64,000 nucleotides of DNA from Stereocaulon alpinum (lineage: Eukaryota; Ascomycota; Lecanoromycetes; Lecanorales; Stereocaulaceae). Numbering within the stretch: position 1 is the stretch's first letter; each line of letters opens with the position of its first letter. Made by a program: the position numbers and the translations under genes. The DNA lies in contig JAEUBA010000027.1 of assembly GCA_018257865.1 (NCBI GenBank), positions 1-64,000 of the forward strand. Direction: 5' to 3'. Below the pieces are notes generated by a model. The model was given only the letters and a program-made list of their open reading frames with translations. It was not told where the DNA came from and did no database searches. Shown piece by piece: positions 1 through 10,821 of the stretch.

Positions 1-2249
1 TACCTTAGAAATAGTAATGTCTATAATAAGCGACTATATAGTATACTAGCTAGGATAATAGTAAGAAGGATATACTTAGATACTATTCTTAGAGCCCCCC
101 TAATTAAGCTGCCGGATACTAATCGGATAAGTGTAAAAAAGGGCGAAATATATACGCCCCTAATCTAGTAAAGTTTTGTAAGGTACTGCTAATAAGTTAG
201 TAACTAGACGTTATAACTCTCTATATTAGTTATTTACTCGAATTATAAGGAGTAGAAGATATAGTTGTATTAGTAGATAATAGGTTATTATAGAGTTAAG
301 CCTTTACTTAAAAGTAGCTTTTATATACTAAAGGAGCTATCGGCAGTAGCTATAATTCAAACGGATTATATATATAGAAGACTTTATTTAGCTTTGACTA
401 CCTACTTAAATTATATATAAAGATATATAGCTACTAATTAGTAGATATATATAGACTATATAAGAGTTTATTAATTATAATAACTTAAAAAGAAGACTGG
501 TAGCTATATATTAGTAGCGTTATATTACTAATTAAGCTAATAGCTAGCTGAACGCGTAATAGATATACTAATTAGTTAGATATTATACTAATAGTAACAT
601 CTAGTTACTAGCTAGACTAATATTATCAAATTAGTAGTAAAGAGTTACAGATCGGGCTGATTTAATACTATTAGTAATATTAAGTTACTAATTCCGCTAT
701 ATCCTGCTGTTAGCCCTACCGGCGCGCTCGGTAACTCAGGGTTCCCTAGTAACTTTTAGGAAAGCGCGATACTAGTCCCTAGGCGCTACGTTATAACTAG
801 ATTACTTATTAAAAAACCTTCAAACCTAATTAGGAAATATAAGGGAAAAGAGTTAATCTAATAAGACGTCGTTAAGTCGGCTTATACTATATATATAGAA
901 CACCTAGAAGGTATAGCCGCAAAGCGCGTCGTTTAGAAACTTTATAAGATATATACGTAAAGGCGTGCCGTAGGCGCGTTATTATTATAGTTATTTATAT
1001 ATATTAGTGTTATAGGCGCCGGCGAGTAACAGGCGTATACTAAGGTTATTATTATTTTAAATAGCTTTATAGCTAGGCGGCGACGTAGTAACGGCGCTTG
1101 CGAATATAAGAACCCTAATTACCCCGCCTAACTTTCTCTTCCTTATAAAACCTCCTATTCTTATATATACCCTAAACATTAGCTGTGTACCAGCGTATAT
1201 AGGTTATACTAATATTCTTATAGTAATTCTTATCCCTATATATATATATTTAAATACTCTAAATATTCTAAATATTATAAGTGCGCTATCGTCCCTTTAG
1301 CGGGCGTTATTATTAATATACTAACTTAGGTAGAATATTAATATACCGCTTCCTTATAGAACTTACTTCTATATTAGAAATAATACTTACGTTTAAGGTA
1401 AGTCTCCCCCCTACGATCGCTATACTAACGGTTATTATAGGCTTAACTAATATTATAAGGTATATTCGCTAGCTCTAAGACGGCGCCTATATATTAACTT
1501 ACTTAGATTCCCCGCCCTTTTTAGAGGCGTATATAGGCCTTATTACGTCGCAATACTTATACTAGCTGGTTAAGAAGAGTATAGCGTAAGAGGAAGAAGA
1601 TTAGTAAAGAGATAACTTAGTAGCGTAAAGTATAGGGTTTAATAGTATTAACTAGTAGGTTAGCCCCGAATATAATCGCTAACCTATAGGGTTAACTTTA
1701 TACAGCCTAATAGCGTATTAAGGAGTTAGAGGAGCTTATAGCTAGTTTTAAGGAGGAGTTTAAGGCCCTTAATTAATAAATTATTAATCTTAAAGCGGAT
1801 AACAGCCCTCCGGCGGAATATTATAAAGATAGTCCTAACTAAAGTAGTTTTAATTCTAAATTAGATTAATACTATAATTATTAGCGTCTACTTAGCCCCC
1901 TATTAAGTTATATATAGTAAAGACTACTTAGGAATACTAGTCTATAGTACCTTCTAAATACCTATCTTAGGTCTACTAATATTAAATATACTTACGTATA
2001 ATATATCCCTAACGTATATAGTAATAGTTAATAGCAAAATAATTCTATTTACTTATACCTTAATATAAGTAAGTAAGTATAATTTTATATAGAGGAGAGC
2101 GCTTATAGTATAATACTATTACCCTTAAAGGTTTATAATACCTATAACTTATATCGTCGCCGCCGCTTACCTACTACCTTAGGTAGTAGTTAAGTAGCTG
2201 GAGATTATATATACTTACTACCCGCCTACTTATTATAGGTTCGTATTAA

Positions 2250-5200
2250 TTCTTAAGTATTATTAAGCTTATTATCTAGTAGCTACTAGTTATATTCTTT
2301 ACCCTAGCTAGTCTATTTAACCTTATACTAGATACCCTCTTTATTCCTAACCTTATCTATAATCTCTTCGACTTCCTATATTTCCTTATTATTAATAAGT
2401 TTAGGGGCTTATATAAATGTTACCGCTATCTTATTAATATCGCGAAGGTAGTAGGGTTCTAATAGGGAAATATAAAAGGTATTATAGATCCTATAAGTAT
2501 CTAGTAGTAGTAGGCGGTACGCTTACGCTCTAATCTTATCCGTAATCTTAAAAGGGCCTACGAATTTATAAGATAATTTCTTACTTAGGCGTTTTTACTT
2601 AAGATTTTTAGTTAATAGTATTACTAAGTCTCTAACCTTATAGCTTTAAGGTTTATAATTCTTATTATACTACTTAACTTATAAATCTTTAGCTCGCTAT
2701 AGGCGCTCCGCAGCTTCGTCTCTTAATACTTATAGTAGTCGAATCCTCTTATTTATAGTAGGTATCCTCCCTTCTAAGGACTTATCCTTAAGTTTCTAAC
2801 GAAGTTCGGGGTGGTATCTATATATTAGGAAGAACGGCGTCGTTCTAATAGAGGAATAAAGACTATTTATATAGGCGAATTCTACTATAGGTAGCTATCT
2901 AGCCTACGTCGTCTAATTATTATTTATAAAAATACGTAAATAATACTCCAGCACCTAATTCTAGCGTTCCGTCTAACTATTAGTCTATAGATAAAAGGCG
3001 GTACTCAGGCGGCGCTTAATCTTAGAATAGAAGTAAATTACTAACTAGAAGGCGCTTATAAAAATAGAGCCTCTGTTACTAATAATACTATTAGGTATAC
3101 TATAGCGGTAGACTATTTTAGTATAAAATAGCTCCGCTAACTCAGCGGCGTCGATTATTACCTAAGTAGGTAGATACCGTACTATTTTAGTAAATCTATC
3201 TACTATTACTAGAATATAGTTATAGACTATATTCCGGTATTTACTAGGGGGTAACCTAGTAATAAAATCTATAGAAAGTTCCTTCTAAGGCTTATTAGTA
3301 ATTAGTAGTAAACTTAATTCGCCGTAGGGGTAATAGCGGGGTACCTTTATTCTTTAGCAGATATCGTAAGTTTTAATATAGTTAGTAACTTATTTAGCGG
3401 CCCCGTTCTAATAGTATTTGCGGGTAAGTAACTTATATATCTTCTTAGTACTAAAGTACCCTACGAAAGGGTTATTATAGTATCTGCTAATAAGTTCTTC
3501 CCGTAAGGCTTTATCCCTAGGAATATAGAGGCGATCCTTATACTGCAGTAGCCCTTCTAAGTCTAAGGACTAAGTATTACTGCGTAGACGGCGGCGTTAC
3601 GGCGTACTTTTATTATAAAAAGATTTCGCCTAATTATCTATATCTTATAGCTCCCAGACTGAAGTCTTTATTAACCTTTAGGGTTCCTTATAAACTGGTT
3701 CGGTAATAGTCTTCGTTTCCTTTTAGGGGATAATAACTTAGATTCCTATAATCTAGAATACCGGCGCTATCGCTGCGACTAACTCCTTACTTCCTTTATC
3801 CTTATTTTATAAGGTAAGCTTGTTTTATAATATAGGTAGAAGTTTAGTATTTAGCGGTGAAATACCCTTATAGTTAGGGCGGCGCGAAGGCGGATCTATA
3901 GGATTTAATTTACTAGCACGGTAAATAATTTTAAAGTCGAAGGTAGCGAGCTTTAGCGCCTATCTAGCTTAGTAAGAATTTAACTCCTTCTACTTTATAA
4001 AGCCCTTAAGATTATTATAATTAGTAAGGATCTTAATAGTAAATAAACTTCCTTCTAGGTAGTATCGCTATTATTTTATTACCGCTACGATAGCGAGCAA
4101 TTCTTAGTTATAGACCTTATAATTCTGTTCCGTAGGGATTATCTTCTAAGACTAGAATATAACTAGACGCTAGTAGCTGTTATTATTAGGTTATATAAGT
4201 ACTGCAGCTATAGCGAAGTTAGAGGTATTAGTCTTAACTTATAATTACTTTTCTAGATTGAAGTGCTATAGAAACAGCGCGGAAGCGAAGATATCTTAGA
4301 GCTTTATAAAAGCTCTTTCAGTATTATCGTTCTAGTCTAGTTAGCTAGTTTTCTTCCCGTCCTTACTACCTTTAAGCAAGTCGGTTAGAGGCGCAGCTAC
4401 GGTAGAATAGTTATAGATAAAGCGCCTATAGAAGTTTATAAAGCCTAAAAAGACTTATACCTCCCTAAAGGTCCTTAGCTGAGGCTAGTCCTTAATAGTC
4501 GCTACGCGTTCCTGATCTATTACTATACTATTAGTAGATATAATAAATCTAAGGAATTCAACCCTTTTAGTACTAAACTAATATTTCTTTAGGTTAGTAT
4601 ATAGCGAAAACTAACGTAGTTATTCTAGCACTTGCTTAATATACCGCTAGTAGTCCGCCGGATCTATACTATATATTAGGATATTATCTAGATATACTAT
4701 ATATATTATATTAATAAGCCTACTAAGGGCCCTATTAATATATACTTAAAACGTTACCGGCGTATTAGCGAGCCTAAAAGGTATAACTAAATATTTAAAG
4801 TAGCCGTAGCGGGTGCGGAACGCAGTCTTCTACTTATTACCTTCTTTAATTCAGATCCTATAATAGGTATCCTTTAGGTCTAACTTTATAAACTTTTTAG
4901 ATCTGTATAAGCGGTCTAATATCTTAGTAATTAGGGGTAAAGGGTACTAATTTTTAATAGTTACCGTATTTAGCCTACGATAATCTACGTAAAGACGTAG
5001 CCCACTATCCTTCTTTAGTATAAAGAGGATAGGTGATCCGGCTGAAGAAGTTAAGTAGCGGATCTAGCCTTTTACTAATATATTATTAAGATAGCGCCGC
5101 AGCTCCGCTAGCTTAGTTTAAGAAAGGTTATAAAGAGGCCTATAAGGCGGTTCTCTACCTTCTAGTATCTTAATAGCGTAGTCCCCTTTCTTAAATATAG

Positions 5201-7000
5201 GTAGGGTACCCGCCTTATTACTTAAGAAGATATTAGAGAACTCTAGCAGCTCCTTTAGAATCTATCTTAAACTTCCTTTATCCGGCGTATATATAGCTAC
5301 TGCAGTATATATAATAGTATAGACTTTAGGCTCCTATTAGAGATAGTAGCTGAAGCTAATAGGGTCTTCGACTTCTAATTTCTAAGAGTTAACTTTAAAG
5401 CGCTATTAGCCTGCTAACGGATCGAAAAGGATATTTATCTAACTTAGACCTAGTATACTAATTACTATATTAGGACCCTTTTAATTAATAGCGTAGAAAA
5501 GTATACTATACTCCTTACTATATCCCTAGCTATTAACTAATATATATTAGAATTAATATATACCGTAAATATATATACCTAAGCTACTTAATAATTCCGG
5601 TAGTAGTAAGTTAGCGGTATAAGGTTATAAGTCCTATTAGACTATAAACTTTTAAGAGATTAAATTTAACTATAAACCTATATCTAGTAGGGCGAGAACC
5701 TACTATAGGCTACTTTTAAGCTTTATCTAACCCTTTATTAGGATAGAAGGATATATCTCTACTTTTTAGTTCGTCCCCGCTTCTAAGGCTATTAAGGGGA
5801 CGGATTGTTTTTTATTAACACTGCGCTAATAGCGGTATAGGTAGAGGACTTTTAGAGGTTAGGGTAGTAAAGACTTTTATAGCCTAGCTTCTAATAATTA
5901 TAGTAGATAATCTTAACGTCTAGCTCCGAATTAACTTTCTATTTTAGGCTTTTTATATAAAGATACTATTACGCTAAAGGCGCGCTATTACTCCTTAAAC
6001 CTAACTTATTAGGTCTAGAGATATAATATTCTAGTAGGCGACTTCTAAGTAACTTAGAGCCCCTAATAATAGACTTCCTATAGCCGACTAAGACAGCTCC
6101 GCGCTACTTACGTACTATAGTATTCTCCTATATAATAGCCTATATAATAATATCTTCCTAATTATTAGATACCCTACTAGTACTAAGAATTTTATTTTTT
6201 AGTTCCGGTCTTAGCTTAGCTAGAAAGAGGTTAGCTTTTATCTTTAATACTATAAGTAGTAAGTTAGCTTCTAACTCCTTTAGATAGACCTTAAATATAA
6301 TAACCTTTTAATCTAAATATTACTTAGCCTCTTTAAACCTTTCGTAGGCGAAGAGACGGCGGTTTATAGGATCTACTACTAAATTATATAGGAACTACTT
6401 AAAAAATACGAATAAGATACTATCCTAACCTTAGTCCTTAATATAGGTATTCTACTAAGTATTTAGGTTATCCTCTAGGGTATCTATATAGTAAACTATC
6501 CTTAATAATTCGGTAGTAAAGTATTCTAGACTCTTTAGGAACTTCTTTTCTAAGTTAGTAAACTAGCGTAGATATTTACCTTCGCTAATACCCTTATAGG
6601 CTTATATATTATTAGGGCGAAAACTCTTTACTACTAATAGTATTTAGTATAGAAGTAGGTTTATTATTAGTCTAACGGCGGGTATAATTAGTCGTTTAGG
6701 AATTTATTAGCTAGTAATATTAACTAAGCGCGATAGCTCCTTAATAGCGGCGTTATCTTCTAACTCTTCTACTATTCCTATTAGTATCCTAATTATAGAT
6801 TGCGATCTTAAGTATTAAATTATCTTATTTTCAGCTTCGAGTGCTGATAATTCGCGAATTCGCTTTAGGCGCTAATTAGTAGCCTAGGCTTCGCGTATAT
6901 ACTAATCTAGCGTAGCGTCGTCTATCTCTAAGGTCTTAGTAGATATATTATTAGTCTCTTAGCGCTTTATTTTGTTAACGTTATCGCCTTTTTCGACGGG
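2250..7000 (-). mobile_element. Ty3/Gypsy LTR retrotransposon relic (pol: RT, RNase H, integrase)
   Basis: Reading the minus strand gives the Ty3/Gypsy pol order. Reverse transcriptase lies at about 5,080-4,560, with the motifs LYVDYRRLNTVTIKN and, at 4,700-4,671, VYLDNILIY where an active enzyme has YLDD. RNase H lies at about 4,240-3,960, with EQNYKVYN, LLAIVAVIK and YYLEGSLFTIKI. Integrase lies at about 3,250-3,150, with ILVIVDRFTKIVRYLPT. Each domain contains in-frame stops that fit C-to-T or G-to-A change, so the copy is dead. The outer limits, gag and the LTRs were inferred from size and are approximate. The neighbouring Copia fragment starts where this element should begin, which suggests nesting. 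Confidence 0.85.
4671..4700 (-). other. Mutated reverse transcriptase catalytic motif (YLDN for YLDD)
   Basis: The minus-strand frame reads VYLDNILIY. In Ty3/Gypsy reverse transcriptases the two aspartates of YLDD bind catalytic metal. Here the second is Asn (AAT for GAT), a single G-to-A change on the coding strand and therefore C-to-T on the plus strand, as RIP would make. The residue is directly visible; the cause is inferred. Confidence 0.8.
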
Positions 7001-7329
7001 GGGGTTAGTTATAGCGCTGCGACTGCGCTGATAACCTAATATTATAGCAACTCCGAGCCTCTCCCTTTAAAAGGTAGAAGAATTAGAACTATAAAGGACT
7101 AGCACGCTGGCTTAATACTAGCGGTAGTAGTATAAGAGACGTGAAGTAGCTATAGGAGTAAAGGTATATTTATTACCCCGTAGTAGTAGGAAAAAGAACT
7201 AATTCTTAAGGAACTTAGAATATCGGGGAATCTAGGATAGATATATATTCGCTAAGATCCTACCCCCTAGTTATATTATATCACGTGAGCCGGCGGACCC
7301 TTGGCGTATATATAGGATAGAGTTCACAG

Positions 7330-7998
7330 CTACCAACGCCTTCTAAACCTAATACTAGTCCGCAGTTAGGTTATTAATATATACTATAATAGGCACTCGT
7401 CCTAATATTATATACTCAGTCTCCGTTATCTCCCGGTATAGCTCCAACCCGAATGATAAGTATTAGAAGGCGGTAAAACGGATCTTCTGCTACCTCCGCT
7501 CTACTATTAACCTATAGCTTATATTTAGGGGAGCTCTAAAGCTATTATTAGGATATACTAATATAGACTAAGCGGGTGATTAAGATACCTAATAATTAAC
7601 TTCTAGATATATCTTTAATATTAGTAGCAGCGCTATTAGCTAGTCTTCTAAGTAATAACCTACTATTACGCTATCTTCGTATAAAGCCGAATATATTAGC
7701 TAGACCTAGGCTACGAAGGAGGCTATCTAGCTATAGAACCTCCTAGACTAACTTAATACTAATATCGACTCCTTAGAGGTAGTAGTAATCTTCTGCGATA
7801 ATTAGGGCGCTATAGCCCTAGCTAAGAACCCTTAATTTTATACTTAGACTAAGTATATTAATATTAACGTCTACTTTATTAGGGAGTAAGTCGCTAAAGA
7901 AGTAGTTAAATTAATCTATACCCTAACCTAGAAGATAGTTATAGACGGCCTAACTAAGGCCCTACTAAAGGACTACTTTATTCCTTTTTAAAACGCTA
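7330..7998 (+). mobile_element. Ty1/Copia retrotransposon relic, RT C-terminus and RNase H
   Basis: One plus-strand frame reads GTRPNIIYSVSVISRYSS, then the RNase H features Y-L-R-S-T-I-N-L, AEYIS, C-D-N-stop-GAIALAKNP, TKYINI..YFIRE and DGLTKALLKDYFIPF. This is the end of a Copia polyprotein. About fifteen in-frame stops occur, mostly TAG or TAA where CAG, TGG, CGA or CAA is expected. The frame begins close to 7.33 kb, next to the presumed 5' side of the opposite-strand Gypsy element, so the upstream part may have been separated by that insertion. Confidence 0.85.
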
Positions 7999-8827
7999 TT
8001 AGCTTAGAGAGCCCGCTATAAGTTCTAATTTAGGGGAGCCCTTAGTATTGCCGGCGCCTTCTATCCGGTTAGAAATACTATATTTTAGGGTTACTAAGCC
8101 CTATTTAGGTACTCCTATACTAAGGCTTTAGGGGATCTATACGCCCTTAGCCGCTCCTACGCCTAATTATTAATCCTATAGAGCTGCAACTCTGTAAGCT
8201 CTATAATATATAGGAATTACTGCTATTATTTAATAACGCTATACCCTATTATTAATCCCTTCTATAGGGTACTCCGCCCTATACCTAAGGCCCTCTATCG
8301 CTAATATAGGACTACTAAACCCTATATTACGACCCTTATTACCTATAATACAGCGCGGCTGGTCTAGCTAACGCAGCTTATTATACGCCTAGAATTAACC
8401 GCTATTTAGTATATAGGCACTCCGTAACGTTTATAATACTAAGTCTAATATAGCTAGACCGCCCTAGAAGCTCGCTAGGACTTATAGCCGCTGCCGTAGC
8501 CGCTTTATAAGACTTTCTAACCGTCCCTATCTATCCTACGGCCTTATATTAGTAGAAAATTAGCCTGTATAGCCTCTATAGGAAATAAAATATTTAAATA
8601 ACTGTGAACGCACGAAAAGTGGAATTATTAATAGGCTGCTGTTAATTTTAACCTGTATATACCTTGCTAGCGTATACTTCTGGGGGGTTAGCCGCCCGAA
8701 TTACGGCGTATAGACGATCTAATTAGTCTATACCTTAGAGTAACTAGTTACTAGACCTAGAGACGTCTTAATTAATCGCTTATTACGAGGAGGGGAGTCC
8801 TGTTAGGTAAATCTTACTTACTTACGC

Positions 8828-9000
8828 GAAGGGGAGTATTAAAAGTGGCCTGCGTGCTAAGGATAACTAATCCTTAGCATACTAACTAAAGTCTTAGCAT
8901 AATAACTAAGCCTTGGCATCTTGGTATGCTGAGTCAGCACCACTGTACATAGATCGCGCGTGTAGCACTTAGACACCTAACAAGCAAGTGTTCTACCCTA
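8828..9000 (+). repeat. Probable polypurine tract and LTR start of a Copia element
   Basis: GAAGGGGAG at 8,828-8,836 looks like a polypurine tract, and the following TATTAAAAGTGG would be an LTR start if the expected TG has become TA. Inside it, TGCTAAGGAT (8,855-8,864) and ATCCTTAGCA (8,870-8,879) form a perfect 10-bp inverted repeat. The motif CTTAGCATA.TAACTAA recurs just downstream. The right end is not defined, and no second LTR was found to confirm it. Confidence 0.45.
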
Positions 9001-9173
9001 TATTTTGACAGTTTCTTTTGCCGCAGTGTCAGAAATTCGGAAAGCGTTGACTTCTGGGACCAGTTGCTTTAAGTCGGTCTTTGTGTCTATAGAAATTGAG
9101 TAGTCGCTAGAGATCAGCACACCCAGGCGGTGCACATGTGTCTGTGAACGGATGGTCATTAGCCACAATGTAC

Positions 9174-10488
9174 TCACTGGAAACCAAGACCATTGATATC
9201 AAGGTAGATGGTGAATGTACGTACAGTTGCACTTTCAGCATACAACCCTACAAAAGAAGTGTCAGGTGTAATGCATATCCGCATCACCTCATCTGTGTAG
9301 CAACCATCCCAATTCGCGGAGTCGCCGTAGGCAGCGTGCAGGCCCCACTGCTTGTTAATGAACGGTCCCCAAGGCTTGGAAAAGCCAGGATGACCGATGA
9401 GGCGTACTTCAGGGCGACCCTCAACATACTTGACAAGAACAAACTGCGGCGGTGTCAGGACTAAGATCGTCACTAATGATCGGTGGACACTTACAGAAAG
9501 GCCCTCAACTGCCAACCAATCTCTCTCTCTAGGGACTCTTGTGGTCTTGGTCCTTAACCTTTGGTCCCAATATTTGATATAGACAGCGCATACTCGTTCT
9601 TCATCCAGCTCGAATGTGCGTTCTGCACCAACAGTATCCCCAACAGTCCTCCTAGCACCGTTCTTGTATCCGAAGACAACACCCTGCAGGTATGCATTAA
9701 AGTAGATTTGGATCGATATGATGTTGGTGTCCGTCAATTGCCGCTCAACGTCATTGCTTAGGATGCTCGACTCAAAGCCGTAAAGACTTGAGCCTCCCTC
9801 TGGGACTGGCCGGAGTCGAAGATGAGAAGGTGGAGGCTGACTCCATGTGATTGTTGGATATAGCGTTGGGATGATGGTCTTTGTGCCAACGTTGCTTTCG
9901 TCGCAGTAGAGGCCCTGAACGCCCTGGTCTCCTTCGTACGTCAATCCAAGGTCAAAGGCCCAGGTCATGCCACTCAATTTCAACTCATTAGCTGATCTCA
10001 GTACTTGAATATGCTGGCTTTCATGGTCTATAATAAGCTCCGTGCCCCTAAAACCCTTTTTAACACCCTGTCTAGTTTCGAAGATGACTTCTTCTAGAAT
10101 CTGCTTTCTTAGTGCGAGGTTGAATCCAACAGAGATCTGAGTAATTCTGTCAGTTGGGTCCAGGGCGACAGAAGGCCCAAAGGTCGTGCATCGACCTAGA
10201 AGCCGAGAATGGCCATCGGCCAATTTGAACATCAATCCTGTAAAGACAGATCGTCGGAATCCGCCGTAACCGTCTTTTGTGCCGGAAAGTACGCATGCTG
10301 TTATCCCCTTTATGGGCTGGTCGAAATCAACCCAACCTATAAAACCGTGATTCGGTTGACAAGGGACTGATTCTCCGAAAAGGTAGTGCGGCGGGGGCAT
10401 ACTTCCCTCTGACCACATATTGAATTGGTCGTCGAATTTGCTGCTCCTGCATCTATAATGATCTGAGTCAGCAAACTTCTATGCAAGA
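9174..10488 (-). CDS. F-box family C-terminal/jacalin-like protein, 5' end uncertain
   Basis: An open frame of 414 codons runs from an in-frame ATG at 10,418 to a stop at 9,174, and the frame stays open upstream to an acceptor-like TAG near 10,489. The middle reads as beta-rich glycine-containing repeats such as GGFRRSVFTGLMFKLADG and ISIQIYFNAYLQGVVFGYKNG, resembling the jacalin-like C-terminal part of fungal F-box proteins and of the adjacent upstream gene. No F-box lies in this frame. It may be a separate gene with an unfound first exon, or a 5'-truncated paralogue made by local duplication beside the repeat block. The start is therefore provisional. Function is unknown; in the family such regions are thought to bind substrates or carbohydrates. 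Confidence 0.6.
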
Positions 10489-10821
10489 AGACTCTTAGCC
10501 AGAATGCCGCTCTTTGCAAGGATGATAGGCAAGGCAAGTCCCCTGGGAGCTGGACGATAGCTCGAAGACAAGTGCTAATATAAGCGAAAGTAGGATGAAT
10601 TAAGAATAAAATCCCAGAATGGGATCCATGACCGAAGACCAGCCTGATACGCTAGTTTTAATAAAACCCCAGAATATTCACCCGCTACCGTCGTACGACG
10701 GACATGCCAGGGCAGCGCAACTCAAATGTCGATCATTCATCCGAAAGCAGCCTGGGCAGCAAAGGAGATATCTAGGAGCAGCAGTGGTGGATAAGGGGCG
10801 TATGAAGACCAAAACTTGTAC

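Larger units (their letters stand above)
1..8840. repeat. RIP-degraded, TA-rich repeat block with nested retrotransposon relics
   Basis: This block is extremely rich in TA, TAG and CTA and has no open frame long enough to be a gene. Recognisable retroelement frames are interrupted by TAA and TAG codons where the family has CAA or CAG, and by G-to-A changes when read on the other strand. This is the pattern left by RIP, which converts C to T mainly at CpA. Composition returns to normal abruptly near 8.85 kb. Between 1 and about 2,250 I could not name an element. One frame at about 1,710-1,810 (+) reads as a lysine/glutamate/leucine-rich helix interrupted by stops and may be a gag-like coiled coil. 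The stretch 8,000-8,825 is equally mutated and unassigned. Confidence 0.9.
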
